Source: Oceanobacillus polygoni
GTDB taxonomy: Bacteria > Bacillota > Bacilli > Bacillales > Amphibacillaceae
Direction of reading: 5' to 3'
Length of the DNA: 64,000 nt
Assembly: GCF_008304605.1 (NCBI RefSeq)
Contig: NZ_PIJY01000020.1
Span: 18,025 to 82,024 of the forward strand
Below, piece after piece: positions 9,240 to 21,204 of the stretch (position 1 is the stretch's first letter; every line of letters begins with the position of its first letter). Position numbers and translations under genes: made by a program. Under the pieces are notes generated by a model, which did not search any database, was not told the DNA's origin, and was given only the letters and a program-made list of their open reading frames with translations.

Positions 9240-9690
9240 TATACCCCTCCTATGTCATCAACATTAGTATAAATTAAATGATTAAAAAAATCTACTTAAT
9301 GATAAAAACGCGTTTTAAATTTATCGCGCATCTAAGTGTGAAAAGTTTAAAACGAGGGTAAACGTTGCGTAAATTCCTGATTCTGTTCAATGGCCTTTAG
9401 GTCATACCCTTGTGGTACTAACATTCAGAAAGACCACTGAATGAAGCTTCACTTTATTCTTCTCCATATTTAGCAAGACTTAACATCTATACTTTTGCTG
9501 TGTCAGTATAAGCTAATGACGAGTAAAATTTCGTCTGTTGTCTAGTTTCTAGAGCTGTACAACAGGCGTTTATATAGATGAATTTAGGGATGCTTTCGGA
9601 ATGAAGGCATCCCTAATCAAACAAAAGTTCTTGCCATTCCATCTGTTCCGATTTACCATTATAGTTATACCAAGTTGGAGTGGATTATAG
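9240..9690. other. Intergenic region with several hairpins, no gene
   Basis: About 450 bases between divergent yqzM and holA without a supportable reading frame. It holds a 12-bp palindrome AAAACGCGTTTT (9305-9316), an imperfect hairpin with CTGTTGT (9535-9541) and ACAACAG (9559-9565), and a long hairpin at 9584-9617. Whether it encodes a small RNA is open. Confidence 0.5.
9584..9617 (+). other. Strong hairpin upstream of holA
   Basis: TTAGGGATGC (from 9584) pairs with GCATCCCTAA, and four more inner pairs (TTTC with GAAG, one of them a G-T pair) give about 14 bp around the loop GGAAT. No T tract follows on the plus strand (TCAAAC). It lies about 75 bases before holA, in a region that could be a leader or the end of a small transcript. 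Confidence 0.5.
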
Positions 9691-10713
9691 ATGTCTTATA
9701 TAGAAGTAGTCAAACAATTGAAGAAAAACCAAATTTCTCCCGTCTATCTCGCGCATGGAGTTGAGTCTTTTTTCTTACAAAATTTAAAACAGGAATTAAT
9801 TAAGCGTGTTTTGAACGGGGAAGAAGAGAATCTTTCCTTATATGATCTCGAAGAAACACCGATTCAAGAAGTTGTGGCTGATGCAGAGACATATCCTTTT
9901 TTTGGAGAAAGAAAGCTAATCATTGCCACCAATCCTGATTTTTTAAAGGCCAAGCCCGGAAAGTTACCATTCGAACATAAAATGGAGTCTTTAGAGCGCT
10001 ATTTAAGTGAACCTGCTACATACTCTGTTCTCGTGCTAATAGCACCATATGAGAAAATAGATGAGCGGAAAAAAATAAGCAAACAATTGAAAAAACACGC
10101 TACGATTGCAATTTGTAACGAAGTAAAAGAGCAAGAATTAACACAGTGGATAAACACGTTAGCAAATCAGCTGCAAATTTCAATCGATCAAGATGCTTAC
10201 GAAATTTTTGAAACGGAATTGTCTACAAATCTTCATTTGTTGGAAAATGAACTATCAAAGTTAGCTCTATATGTTGGAGAGAACGGGGTAATTACAAAGG
10301 AAATTGCTGAGAACCTAGTCTCACATACCTCAAGTAGCTCATCCTTACGACTGGTAGATGCTGTTATGGAGCGGAATTTACATAAGGCAATTGCTATCTT
10401 TAAGGATTTAGAAAAAATGAAAGAAGAACCAATTGCATTGATTGGTCTGCTTGCATTTCAATTCCGAACTATCTTGCGCGTAAAGCTGCTAAAGCAGAAA
10501 GGTTATGGACAATCCCAAATACAAAAAAGCATTGGTGCCCATCCATATGTTGTAAAAATTGCTTTAAGTAGAGAGAGACAATTTTCAACTAAAAAACTTC
10601 AGGATGTTATGCGTAAATTGGCAGATACAGATGCAGTTATGAAGCAAGGTAAAATGGAAAAGGATCTCGCTTTTGAACTTTTGCTTTATGACTTGATTCA
10701 AACGGCTTCGTGA
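9691..10713 (+). CDS. holA: DNA polymerase III delta subunit
   Basis: Clamp-loader delta subunit that opens the beta clamp during replication. It is a 340-residue protein with the AAA+-like HolA fold, and no functional Walker A motif is expected or seen. Characteristic segments are the early SPVYLAHGVESFFLQ, the middle ATIAICNEVKEQELTQWI and the C-terminal collar region with ALIGLLAFQFRTILRVK. ATG 9691 follows GGAGTGG. It is the yqeN position of B. subtilis and stands alone between structured intergenic regions. Confidence 0.94.
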   Translation: MSYIEVVKQLKKNQISPVYLAHGVESFFLQNLKQELIKRVLNGEEENLSLYDLEETPIQEVVADAETYPFFGERKLIIATNPDFLKAKPGKLPFEHKMESLERYLSEPATYSVLVLIAPYEKIDERKKISKQLKKHATIAICNEVKEQELTQWINTLANQLQISIDQDAYEIFETELSTNLHLLENELSKLALYVGENGVITKEIAENLVSHTSSSSSLRLVDAVMERNLHKAIAIFKDLEKMKEEPIALIGLLAFQFRTILRVKLLKQKGYGQSQIQKSIGAHPYVVKIALSRERQFSTKKLQDVMRKLADTDAVMKQGKMEKDLAFELLLYDLIQTAS

Positions 10714-10847
10714 GTGAAAAAGGGAAAGTGCTTGATTAGTAATGCAGGGAGCTGTGAGGAAACTTGTACGGTTTCAGCGCTTCCTGTAGGGTTAGTCTAG
10801 TAAATATGTTATCGCCTGACGATTAAATATAATAACTTTAGTAAACT

Positions 10848-10876
10848 AAAAAAACGATCCTTCGAGGATCGTTTTT
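10848..10876. terminator. Bidirectional terminator between holA and rpsT
   Basis: A 13-bp perfect stem (AAAAAACGATCCT with AGGATCGTTTTTT) around TCG. A/T tracts on both sides let it end both rpsT on the minus strand and holA on the plus strand. Confidence 0.9.
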
Positions 10877-10882
10877 TACGTT

Positions 10883-11143
10883 TTATAGGCTGTTTACTTT
10901 TTTAGTAAGACGGGATTTCTGACGATCTCCAGCATTTTTGTGGACAAGTCCCTTTTGAACAGCTTTATCAATACGTTTTACAGTATTTTGTAATGCAGCT
11001 TTAGCGTTTTCTACGTCATTCGCTTCAACTAAGCTTTCTACACGACGGATTTCAGAACGCATTTCTGCTTTTTGTGGTCCGTTATTCGCACGTTTTTTAT
11101 TGTTAACCGTTACACGTTTGATTGCAGATTTAATATTAGCCAT
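10883..11143 (-). CDS. rpsT: Ribosomal protein S20
   Basis: An 86-residue basic helical protein binding 16S rRNA in the 30S body. It starts [11 protein letters not shown] and shows the usual [16 protein letters not shown] region and the C-terminal [12 protein letters not shown]. It is transcribed opposite to all neighbours. TAGGAGGTGAAAT gives a strong ribosome binding site, with a SigA-type promoter about 50-70 bases upstream. Confidence 0.98.
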   Translation of the reverse strand: MANIKSAIKRVTVNNKKRANNGPQKAEMRSEIRRVESLVEANDVENAKAALQNTVKRIDKAVQKGLVHKNAGDRQKSRLTKKVNSL

Positions 11144-11173
11144 TTATTTCACCTCCTAAAAATGAACGAAATT

Positions 11174-11216
11174 CGAAACGTTTCGTGATAATGTTCAATA
11201 ATCCTATCAAAGTCAA
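11174..11216 (-). promoter_or_regulatory. rpsT promoter and leader palindrome
   Basis: On the minus strand TTGACT (11216-11211), a 17-base spacer and CATTAT (11193-11188) form a SigA-like promoter. A 12-base perfect palindrome CGAAACGTTTCG (11174-11185) lies around the predicted transcription start. It is a possible operator or leader hairpin. Confidence 0.55.
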
Positions 11217-11310
11217 TCATTAGATTCGTTTAACTTTCAATGTGGACAAAGAGTATTTTACCAAAGGAACAGGATGTTTTCAATAAAATTGTTAGAACAT
11301 GGAACAATTC

Positions 11311-11339
11311 GTATGTTTTTTTGCCAATGGTTCATTCTA
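11311..11339 (+). promoter_or_regulatory. Sigma-G/F-type promoter of gpr
   Basis: GTATG (11311-11315), a 17-base spacer and CATTCTA (11333-11339) match the known forespore consensus GYATR-N17/18-CATNHTA at every position. The predicted start point is about 40 bases before the gpr ATG. gpr is forespore-transcribed in B. subtilis. Confidence 0.75.
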
Positions 11340-11384
11340 TTACTGATAAGTATTGTAAGTATTGAATGAAGGGAAGACAAGCTA

Positions 11385-12479
11385 ATGACTGATGAAAACA
11401 AGGTGTTTCAGGTGCGTACAGATTTAGCCGTTGAAGCTAGGGATATGTATACAGAGACAGTGGAAAAAGAAAGCGAGTTAAAAGGAGTTACGTTTAAAGA
11501 GAGGCACGAGGCTGATATCAAAATTTCTTATGTTGATATTGATGAAGAAGGGGCAAAATTACTTGGGAAAAAACCGGGTAATTATGTAACGATTTATGCT
11601 GATGGTGTGAAAAAACAGGACACAGCCAGGCAAGAAGCAGCTGCTAAAGTGCTTGCGAAGGAGATAGAACAGCTATTAGTTCGCAATAATATACCGATAG
11701 ATGCGAATGGTTTAATTGTTGGCCTCGGAAATTGGAATGTTACACCAGATGCATTAGGACCAATGGCTGTTGAAAAAGTACTCGTTACGAGTCATTTATT
11801 TAAACTGCAACAAGAGACAGTAGCTGAAGGGTATCGTGAAGTTGCAGCGGTAACACCTGGAGTAATGGGGGTTACAGGTATTGAAACAAGCGATATTATT
11901 TTTGGGATTGCAGAAAAGTACAAGCCTGATTTTGTAATAGCAATTGATGCGCTTGCTTCTAGGTCGATTGAACGTGTGAATGAAACCATTCAACTTTCAG
12001 ATACTGGTATTCATCCCGGGTCTGGCGTTGGTAATAAACGTAAGGAGATAAGCAGGGAAACATTAGGTGTACCTGTTTTAGCAATTGGCGTTCCTACGGT
12101 TGTTGATGCAGTAACCATTACGAGCGATACAATTGACTTTCTATTAAAGCACTTTGGACGTGAATGGAATGAGAAAGATAAACCGTCTAAATCTTTAGCG
12201 CCGGCAGGAATGGTATTTGGCGGAAAAAAGTTAACGGAAGCTGATATGCCGAATGAAGAACAGCGTCAAACCGTTTTGGGTATGGTTGGTGGACTTTCCG
12301 AAGATGAGAAAAGAAAGCTTATTTCTGAGGTATTAACTCCAATTGGTCATAATTTAATGGTTACGCCAAAGGAAGTCGATGGGTTTATGATTGATATGGC
12401 GAATGTCATTGCTAATGGTTTAAATGCCGCTTTACATGAAAATGTCAATGTCGACAATTTTGCTTCATACACTCGATGA
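11385..12479 (+). CDS. gpr: Germination protease (GPR)
   Basis: Spore protease that degrades small acid-soluble DNA-binding proteins (SASP) when germination begins. The 364-residue zymogen has the N-terminal [15 protein letters not shown], including the region normally removed by autoprocessing. Conserved blocks include [25 protein letters not shown] and [11 protein letters not shown]. The ATG at 11385 fits the family's N-terminus. It is monocistronic behind a forespore-type promoter, with spoIIP downstream. Confidence 0.97.
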   Translation: MTDENKVFQVRTDLAVEARDMYTETVEKESELKGVTFKERHEADIKISYVDIDEEGAKLLGKKPGNYVTIYADGVKKQDTARQEAAAKVLAKEIEQLLVRNNIPIDANGLIVGLGNWNVTPDALGPMAVEKVLVTSHLFKLQQETVAEGYREVAAVTPGVMGVTGIETSDIIFGIAEKYKPDFVIAIDALASRSIERVNETIQLSDTGIHPGSGVGNKRKEISRETLGVPVLAIGVPTVVDAVTITSDTIDFLLKHFGREWNEKDKPSKSLAPAGMVFGGKKLTEADMPNEEQRQTVLGMVGGLSEDEKRKLISEVLTPIGHNLMVTPKEVDGFMIDMANVIANGLNAALHENVNVDNFASYTR

Positions 12480-12608
12480 ATTAAAGTAGGGTTGATTTAC
12501 TCTATTAAATCGTCTCTATTTTTTTAAATACATGGTTCTAGCTTCTTTGTTCAACTCATAGATTTAAAACAAGAGTTAACTGTTAGGAAGGTGGGATCAT
12601 GTATTTTT

Positions 12609-13787
12609 ATGAAAAACAAACACCTAAAAAGAAATGTGAATAGTATATATAGAAAAAGTGGCCTATATCTTATAAGTATCGTTGTTCTGTTTGTCAGCAT
12701 AGGAATATTGACAACCGTACAGCCGGCATATCGCTTCTCATCCAGTCTATTAACAGAATGGACAAGAGATATTGATGGCTTTGTATTTTATAACTTGTTA
12801 AGTATGGAAAATAGGGCATTTAAACAAGCTTTTCCAGAAGATCGTCAACTACCTAAACTTTCAGGTGTGTTCTTCCAAGTTGCAACAAATTTAAAGCCTG
12901 ATGACCCAAGAAGCCTATTAGGAAATGAAATTCCTGGATTTTCTATCTATGATCAACAGATATTAATAGCTGGCGAAGGGACAAACTATACAAACCTGCC
13001 TTTTGAATCGTCTCCGCCTCTTGAAGAAGTTTTAAGGGATCGGGAGGCTTTGATCGATGAACCGAAAGAAGAGGAAGATCAAATAGATGATGAGACTCAG
13101 GAAGGTACAGAAGGTGAAAACCCAACGACAGATGGTAGAAAAGTGGTTTATATATATAATACACATACTCGTGAATCATTTTTACCGCATCTACCTGACG
13201 TCACAGATCCAGATCTTGCTTTCCATGGTGAAGTGAATATTACGAAGGTAAGTGACCATCTAGCTAAAGCACTTGAGGAAAAAGGGATTGGAGCCCAAGT
13301 AGAAGATACGGATATTGATCAGGTTCTTAATGATAGGGGGATGAAGCGTCCACAAGCATATGATGCCTCTCGAGAATTCGTAGAAGAAGCTATAGCAATG
13401 AATGGCGAAATACAATATATATTTGATTTGCATCGGGATTCAGCACGCAAAGACATTACGACAAAAGAAATAAATGGTGAGTCATATGCCAGGATTATGT
13501 TTGTTGTCGGTATGGAGCATCCTAATCATGAGAAAAACATTGAAGTAGCTTCCGAGTTACATCAGCTAATTGAAAAAAAGTATCCAGGCTTAAGTAGAGG
13601 GCTGATTAAGAGTGAGGGCCCACGTGTAAACGGTGTTTATAATCAAGACCTATCGGAAAATGCAATTTTAATTGAATTTGGCGGTGTCGACAACGATTTA
13701 GATGAATTATATCGAGCAGCAGATGCTGTAGCAGAAATATTTAGTGACTATTATTGGGACGCAGAAGCGGTTCAAGGAAATCCTTAG
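12609..13787 (+). CDS. spoIIP: Stage II sporulation protein P
   Basis: Peptidoglycan amidase and endopeptidase of the SpoIID-SpoIIM-SpoIIP engulfment machine. One membrane anchor lies near residues 17-37, then an acidic linker (about 145-180). The SpoIIP catalytic domain has VYIYNTHTRESFLP and FDLHRDSAR (zinc-binding His and Glu candidates) and a late ENAILIEFGG. ATG 12609 is preferred because AAGGTGGG lies upstream. The GTG at 12591 overlaps that site and would add 6 residues. yqxA follows at once. Confidence 0.93.
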   Translation: MKNKHLKRNVNSIYRKSGLYLISIVVLFVSIGILTTVQPAYRFSSSLLTEWTRDIDGFVFYNLLSMENRAFKQAFPEDRQLPKLSGVFFQVATNLKPDDPRSLLGNEIPGFSIYDQQILIAGEGTNYTNLPFESSPPLEEVLRDREALIDEPKEEEDQIDDETQEGTEGENPTTDGRKVVYIYNTHTRESFLPHLPDVTDPDLAFHGEVNITKVSDHLAKALEEKGIGAQVEDTDIDQVLNDRGMKRPQAYDASREFVEEAIAMNGEIQYIFDLHRDSARKDITTKEINGESYARIMFVVGMEHPNHEKNIEVASELHQLIEKKYPGLSRGLIKSEGPRVNGVYNQDLSENAILIEFGGVDNDLDELYRAADAVAEIFSDYYWDAEAVQGNP

Positions 13788-13799
13788 GAGGTATGACCA

Positions 13800-14105
13800 A
13801 TGCGGTTTATCGTAATTCTACTTTTGCTCGCTGTTTTTTTTCTATCAGGGATTGTATATGGGATGAACCAGGAAGAACCCCAAGCAATAGACAATGACAC
13901 GGCTGTTGTTGATGTAATAGAAGATACTGAGGAGCAAGAGTCCTCTGTTGAAACGGTTACCATACCAGTAAGCCAGCCAATGGCTGATGCTGACGCTCCT
14001 GCGCAATATACGCAAAAAACCGCCTCTATATTAGGGGCGGGGGTTAAAGGTTTTTTTGAACTTCTAATGCAAGTGTTGTATCAAACTGCGCAATTATTTT
14101 TCTAG
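13800..14105 (+). CDS. yqxA: YqxA family protein (DUF3679)
   Basis: A 101-residue protein with an N-terminal membrane helix (about 2-21), an acidic extracytoplasmic region and a second hydrophobic stretch at the C-terminus. It has the size and position of YqxA, next to spoIIP and before lepA. Function is unknown; cotranscription with spoIIP (12-base gap, AGGAGG site) suggests a sporulation link. Confidence 0.8.
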   Translation: MRFIVILLLLAVFFLSGIVYGMNQEEPQAIDNDTAVVDVIEDTEEQESSVETVTIPVSQPMADADAPAQYTQKTASILGAGVKGFFELLMQVLYQTAQLFF

Positions 14106-14228
14106 AACACTAAAATTTTTATAGTTGCTACGGGTTGTTTATCTCATCGCGATTGTAAACCGTTCAAGTAGAAATGTGGCCCACTTCTCATTTTGGATGT
14201 CGCAAACCGGGCGCTTTCGCTTTTGTTC

Positions 14229-14257
14229 TTGAATATAACAGCTTCAATTGCTATAAT
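14229..14257 (+). promoter_or_regulatory. SigA promoter of lepA
   Basis: TTGAAT (14229-14234), a 17-base spacer and TATAAT (14252-14257), about 80 bases before the lepA start. Confidence 0.65.
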
Positions 14258-14336
14258 CAACCTAGTAATTATTGGCTTATATTTTAAACTTTCACACGTA
14301 GAGTGGATGAAGGTCTTGTAGGAGTGAGCAACACGA

Positions 14337-16145
14337 ATGGTGAAAAAACAACGGAAAGTACGTAATTTTTCGATTATAGCACATATTGATCACGGAAAAT
14401 CAACCTTAGCTGATCGGATTTTAGAAAATACACAAACGGTTACAAAACGAGAAATGAAGGAACAGCTTCTTGATGGAATGGATTTAGAACGCGAACGTGG
14501 GATTACCATTAAGCTTAATGCTGTTCAATTGTCATATACAAGTAAAAGCGGAGAAGAATTTATATTTCATTTAATTGATACGCCTGGGCATGTCGATTTT
14601 ACATATGAAGTTTCTAGAAGTCTCGCTGCTTGTGAGGGAGCTATCCTTGTTGTTGATGCGGCACAAGGTATTGAAGCACAAACCTTAGCGAATGTTTATT
14701 TGGCAATGGAAAATGAATTAGAAATAATTCCTGTTATTAATAAAATTGATCTGCCAAGTGCGGATCCGGAACGGGTTAAAAAAGAGCTAGAGGATGTTCT
14801 TGGGATCGATGGCGAGGATGCAATCCTTGCCTCTGCGAAAGCGAATATAGGGATAGAAGAAATATTAGAACGGATTACAGAGGTTGTACCAGAACCTGCC
14901 GGTGAACCTGATGCTCCATTAAAAGCATTGATTTTTGATTCATTATATGACTCTTATCGTGGAGCTATTTCCTATGTTTGTATCAAGGAAGGCTCAATCA
15001 AGGTTGGCGATAAAATCCAAATGATGTCATCTGGGAAACAATTTGAAGTTAATGAAGTTGGAGTGTTTACACCGAAAGCACTCGCTAAGAATGAATTAAA
15101 TGTCGGGGATGTAGGCTATATAACAGCTTCGATTAAAAATGTTGGAGACACGCAAGTAGGGGACACAATAACACTTGCAAATAGACCAGCTGCCGAAGCA
15201 TTGCCTGGCTATCGAAAATTAAATCCAATGGTATTTTGTGGACTCTATCCAGTTGATTCCAATGACTATAACGATTTACGAGAAGCATTAGAAAGATTGG
15301 AATTAAATGATTCTTCTTTGCAGTATGAGCCGGAAACTTCACAAGCCCTTGGATTTGGCTTCCGATGTGGCTTCCTTGGTCTATTGCACATGGAGATTAT
15401 TCAAGAGCGTATTGAGAGAGAATTTAATATTAGTCTCATCACAACTGCTCCAAGTGTTATTTTTGAAGTGGAAAAAACAAATGGTGAGGTCATGACGGTA
15501 GATAATCCATCAAAAATGCCCGATCCACAAGTAATTGAAGAAATCCGTGAGCCGTATGTAGAAGCAACAATCATGGTGCCAAATGATTATGTTGGTGCAG
15601 TAATGGAGATAGCCCAGAAAAAACGTGGTCAATTTGTTGATATGCAATATTTAGATGATATTCGGGTGAACGTAATTTACCATATTCCACTTTCGGAAAT
15701 CGTTTATGATTTCTTCGATCAGTTGAAATCACATACAAAGGGATATGCTTCTTTTGACTATGAACTAATTGGGTATCAGCCTTCTAAGCTTGTAAAAATG
15801 GATATCCTACTGAATAGTGACACGATTGACGCATTGTCTTTCATTGTTCATCGTGACTTTTCATTTGAACGCGGAAAACAGATTGTGGATAAAATGAAAG
15901 AGTTAATACCGAGACAGCAGTTTGAGGTTCCTGTTCAAGCAGCAATTGGAAATAAAATTGTTGCACGATCTACGATTAAAGCGGTACGTAAGGATGTAAC
16001 AGCCAAGTTATATGGTGGGGATATTTCAAGAAAGCGTAAATTACTTGAGAAACAAAAAGAAGGTAAGAAACGAATGAAGATGGTTGGATCTGTGGAAGTT
16101 CCACAAGAAGCATTTATGGCTGTATTACAAATGAACGACGATTAA
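14337..16145 (+). CDS. lepA: Elongation factor 4 (LepA)
   Basis: Ribosome-dependent GTPase that can back-translocate or aid ribosome assembly. The G1 motif AHIDHGKST is at about 15-23, with [12 protein letters not shown] and SAK following. EF-G-like domains II, III and V and the LepA-specific C-terminal domain ([13 protein letters not shown] to the end) complete the 602 residues. ATG 14337 follows AGGAGTG. hemW is 85 bases downstream. Confidence 0.98.
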   Translation: MVKKQRKVRNFSIIAHIDHGKSTLADRILENTQTVTKREMKEQLLDGMDLERERGITIKLNAVQLSYTSKSGEEFIFHLIDTPGHVDFTYEVSRSLAACEGAILVVDAAQGIEAQTLANVYLAMENELEIIPVINKIDLPSADPERVKKELEDVLGIDGEDAILASAKANIGIEEILERITEVVPEPAGEPDAPLKALIFDSLYDSYRGAISYVCIKEGSIKVGDKIQMMSSGKQFEVNEVGVFTPKALAKNELNVGDVGYITASIKNVGDTQVGDTITLANRPAAEALPGYRKLNPMVFCGLYPVDSNDYNDLREALERLELNDSSLQYEPETSQALGFGFRCGFLGLLHMEIIQERIEREFNISLITTAPSVIFEVEKTNGEVMTVDNPSKMPDPQVIEEIREPYVEATIMVPNDYVGAVMEIAQKKRGQFVDMQYLDDIRVNVIYHIPLSEIVYDFFDQLKSHTKGYASFDYELIGYQPSKLVKMDILLNSDTIDALSFIVHRDFSFERGKQIVDKMKELIPRQQFEVPVQAAIGNKIVARSTIKAVRKDVTAKLYGGDISRKRKLLEKQKEGKKRMKMVGSVEVPQEAFMAVLQMNDD

Positions 16146-16230
16146 TTGATAAAAGGGAGAACTTGAACACGTGATGTGGGATAGTTTTTCCTTTTCGCAC
16201 TTATTCGTACTACAGGAGGTGAACAATTTT

Positions 16231-17397
16231 ATGGAATCCATACAATCGGTCTATATTCATATTCCGTTTTGCAGACAGATTTGTCATTACTGTGATTTTG
16301 TAAAGTTTTTCTATAATGAGGAATTAGCTACAGAATACTTAGAGGCTTTGATGCATGAGATAGATACAGCCTTGCCAGGAGATAATCATAAGTTGAGGAC
16401 CATGTACATCGGCGGTGGTACACCGACTGCTTTAACTATAGAGCAATTACATACGCTATTTCGGTTTTTATCTAAGAAATTTGATCTTTCGAGCTTTGAA
16501 GAGGTTTCAATTGAAGTAAACCCAGGCGATATTGATACCGAAAAAACAAAGCTACTAAGGGATTATGGGATAACCCGGATATCTTTTGGTGTGCAAGTGA
16601 TGGATGACAAGATGCTTGAACAGCTTGGTCGTGTGCATCGAGTGAAAGATGTGTATGATACCGTTGATTTATTAAAGCGGCATGATTTTTCAAACATTAG
16701 TCTTGATCTTATATATGCTTTACCGCATCAAACGGTTGAACAGTTTCAAGCTTCCTTGGAAGAAGCTCTTTCTTTTGGACTGCCACATTATTCCACGTAT
16801 GCTTTGCAAATTGAACCGAAAACAATTTTCTATCAAAAGCATAAAAAAGGGCAACTCCATCGTCCGCCTGAAGATGATGAAGTAATGATGTATGACATAT
16901 TAAAGCGTACGATGAAATCCAATGGGATTCGCCAATACGAAGTAAGTAACTTTTCTATTCCAGGATTTGAAAGCAAACATAATCTAACCTACTGGAATAA
17001 CGATTATTATTATGGATTCGGTGCTGGGGCCCATGGTTATTTACCAGGGAAACGAATTACAAACATTCGCCCACTTCCAGCCTATGTTAAAAAGGCGTTT
17101 TCAGACGGAATGCCGATATTGCAAGTAGATGAGGTTACCATAAAGGAACGAATTGAGGAAGAAATGTTTCTTGGACTTCGGAAAATAAATGGGATAGACA
17201 AGCAGCATTTTCGGGAGCGGTTTGGGATCGAATTGGAAAGGTTATATAGAAAAGAGCTTGAAAATCTAATCCATCTTGGATTGATTCAGGAAGATATGAA
17301 AATGATTCGGTTAACGGAACAGGGGATGCTTCTTGGTAATCGCGTATTTGAAAAATTTCTTCTGGAAAGCGATCCTAAAATAGAAACAATCTCCTAA
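16231..17397 (+). CDS. hemW: Radical SAM heme chaperone HemW
   Basis: A 388-residue radical SAM protein, formerly annotated as coproporphyrinogen III oxidase HemN-like; family work shows a heme-binding insertase role. The 4Fe-4S cysteines are C14, C18 and C21 in a CxxxCxxC motif, and the SAM-binding GGGTPT follows. The N-terminal cysteine and N/Q motifs typical of true HemN are absent. ATG 16231 follows a strong AGGAGGTG; the upstream in-frame GTG at 16171 has weaker support. Confidence 0.93.
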   Translation: MESIQSVYIHIPFCRQICHYCDFVKFFYNEELATEYLEALMHEIDTALPGDNHKLRTMYIGGGTPTALTIEQLHTLFRFLSKKFDLSSFEEVSIEVNPGDIDTEKTKLLRDYGITRISFGVQVMDDKMLEQLGRVHRVKDVYDTVDLLKRHDFSNISLDLIYALPHQTVEQFQASLEEALSFGLPHYSTYALQIEPKTIFYQKHKKGQLHRPPEDDEVMMYDILKRTMKSNGIRQYEVSNFSIPGFESKHNLTYWNNDYYYGFGAGAHGYLPGKRITNIRPLPAYVKKAFSDGMPILQVDEVTIKERIEEEMFLGLRKINGIDKQHFRERFGIELERLYRKELENLIHLGLIQEDMKMIRLTEQGMLLGNRVFEKFLLESDPKIETIS

Positions 17398-17407
17398 GAC
17401 GTTCTAA

Positions 17408-17436
17408 TTGACAAAAAAATAGTCATTTGATAATTT
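17408..17436 (+). promoter_or_regulatory. SigA promoter of the hrcA operon
   Basis: TTGACA (17408-17413), a 17-base spacer and TAATTT (17431-17436). Transcription should start just before the CIRCE element. Confidence 0.85.
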
Positions 17437-17446
17437 TATAGTAGTA

Positions 17447-17473
17447 TTAGCACTCAGGTACTTAGAGTGCTAA
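17447..17473 (+). promoter_or_regulatory. CIRCE operator (HrcA binding site)
   Basis: A perfect inverted repeat TTAGCACTC-N9-GAGTGCTAA, identical to the CIRCE consensus. It lies between the promoter and hrcA, so HrcA represses its own operon (grpE, dnaK, dnaJ). Confidence 0.97.
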
Positions 17474-17487
17474 CAGGAGTGATCATC

Positions 17488-18531
17488 ATGCTAACAGAAA
17501 GGCAACTCACAATTTTACAAGTCATAATTGATGATTTCGTTGATTCAGCTCATCCAATCGGGTCACGAGCACTTTCCAAAAAGGAAAGCCTTCCATATAG
17601 TGCAGCAACGATTAGAAATGAGATGGCTGATTTAGAAGAACTGGGTTTTTTGGAAAAAACTCATACATCTTCAGGGAGAGTTCCATCAGAAAAAGGCTAC
17701 CGGTATTATGTAGACCATTTGATTGGTCCAATTTTAAGTCCGAGCCAAAATGAAGTTACGATTATTAAAAACATTATCGACGATGGCTTCTTTGAATTTG
17801 AACAAATCGTGCAAATGTCGGCAGAGGTTTTATCGAAGCTTACGAGCTATACATCGATTATTCTCGGACCAGAAATGTTTGAGACGAAACTGAAACAAAT
17901 TCAAATTCTCCCGCTTTCAGCGTATACTGCTGTAGCTATTCTGGTTACAAATACAGGGCATGTGGAGCATCGTTCGTTCTCGATACCTGAAAAGGTCCGC
18001 GCTTCGGATCTAGAAAAAATGGTAAATATAATGAATGATCGACTTAAAGGAGTGCCGATTGTTCAATTGCAAGAGAAATTAACAACAGAGATTGCTCAAC
18101 TGATGAAGATGTACATTGATGATTTTGATACATCCTTTGACTATTTGAAATCTGTTTTCTTGAGTGAACATCCTGTTAAACTATATATTGGAGGTAAATC
18201 CAATATACTGATGCAACCTGAATTTAACGATGTCGATAAAATTCGCTCATTCTTTAATATGATGGAAAGAGAAGACGAGATAGCCAATTTACTCAAAAAC
18301 ACGAAAAGTGGTATTGAAGTAACGATTGGTAATGAGAACGAAGTAGAAGCAATTAAGAATTTAAGCTTGATAACTGCTTCTTATCACATGGAAGGGGACC
18401 ATATGGGAACCATTGCATTACTTGGTCCAACAAGGATGGAGTATAGAAAGGTCATCACACTTCTGAGAGGCTTATCGAATGAGATGACAGATGCATTGTA
18501 CATGTGGTACAAAAATGATGATGATGCATAA
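17488..18531 (+). CDS. hrcA: Heat-inducible transcription repressor HrcA
   Basis: Binds CIRCE and represses class I heat-shock genes, with GroEL feedback (known in B. subtilis). A 347-residue protein with an N-terminal winged helix (MLTERQLTILQ to SSGRVPSEKGYRYYV), then the GAF-like HrcA domain. ATG 17488 follows AGGAGTG; the upstream in-frame start at 17467 lies inside CIRCE and is not used. grpE follows after 202 bases. Confidence 0.97.
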   Translation: MLTERQLTILQVIIDDFVDSAHPIGSRALSKKESLPYSAATIRNEMADLEELGFLEKTHTSSGRVPSEKGYRYYVDHLIGPILSPSQNEVTIIKNIIDDGFFEFEQIVQMSAEVLSKLTSYTSIILGPEMFETKLKQIQILPLSAYTAVAILVTNTGHVEHRSFSIPEKVRASDLEKMVNIMNDRLKGVPIVQLQEKLTTEIAQLMKMYIDDFDTSFDYLKSVFLSEHPVKLYIGGKSNILMQPEFNDVDKIRSFFNMMEREDEIANLLKNTKSGIEVTIGNENEVEAIKNLSLITASYHMEGDHMGTIALLGPTRMEYRKVITLLRGLSNEMTDALYMWYKNDDDA

Positions 18532-18548
18532 ATGAATCAATAATCGCA

Positions 18549-18571
18549 GGTCTTAGCATCTATGCTAGACC
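18549..18571 (+). other. Hairpin between hrcA and grpE
   Basis: GGTC-TTAGCAT pairs with ATGCTA-GACC with one bulged T, around a CT loop. No T tract follows. In B. subtilis the hrcA operon message is processed nearby, so this could be an RNA processing or stability element (inference). Confidence 0.45.
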
Positions 18572-18733
18572 AGTTACCAATATAGTTTCATTAAAATGCT
18601 ATTCATGATATAGTCTTACTTGGAAAATAGGAAAGTATAAAACTGTTCTATTAACGTAAGCACAATAAAGCATTCGCTCAAAAGTGTGCGAATGGAATGT
18701 TTTCTAAGAAATTTTAATATGGAGGTGGCATTG

Positions 18734-19312
18734 GTGGAAGATCAAAATAAAGATACAGTGACAGATGATAGATCCATCACCAATGAAGAAGTTGAAGTGA
18801 TTGATTCCACTGATCAAGAAATAACGGAATCAAACGAGACTGATTCAGCTAGTATGGAAGAGTTAAAAGCAGAAAACCAAGCATTAAAAGCGGAAAAGGA
18901 TGAAGTATTCAATCGACTGCTACGATTACAGGCTGAGTATGATAATTTCAAAAAACGTTCCCAAAAAGAGAAAGAAGCAGAACGTAAATATAAATCACAG
19001 GATTTGATCAATGAACTGCTTCCTGCTCTAGATAACTTTGAAAGAGCTCTACAAGTAGAAGTTACGGAAGCAAATTCAAATCTTTTTGATGGCATTACGA
19101 TGGTATATCGTCAACTCCAGGATGCGCTCGTATCACAAGGACTTGAAGTGATTGAGACAGAAGGGCAAGCTTTTGATCCTAACTTACATCACGCAGTTAT
19201 GCAAATCGAAGATGATGAAATGGAATCCAATATCGTTGTAGAAGAGTTACAAAAAGGATATCAGTTAAAAGATCGAGTAATCCGCCCAGCAATGGTAAAA
19301 GTGAATAAATAA
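18734..19312 (+). CDS. grpE: Nucleotide exchange factor GrpE
   Basis: Exchanges ADP for ATP on DnaK. About 192 residues: an acidic disordered N-terminus, a long coiled coil (about 40-100) and the C-terminal beta domain with VIETEGQAFDPNLHHAVMQ. GGAGGTGG (18721-18728) precedes both TTG 18731 and GTG 18734; the GTG has the better spacing. The open frame extends upstream to 18686 without a site. Confidence 0.96.
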   Translation: MEDQNKDTVTDDRSITNEEVEVIDSTDQEITESNETDSASMEELKAENQALKAEKDEVFNRLLRLQAEYDNFKKRSQKEKEAERKYKSQDLINELLPALDNFERALQVEVTEANSNLFDGITMVYRQLQDALVSQGLEVIETEGQAFDPNLHHAVMQIEDDEMESNIVVEELQKGYQLKDRVIRPAMVKVNK

Positions 19313-19324
19313 TTGGATAGGTAG

Positions 19325-21178
<1,854 letters not shown>

Positions 21179-21204
21179 GTAATGAATAAAGGATAGACCC
21201 AACC

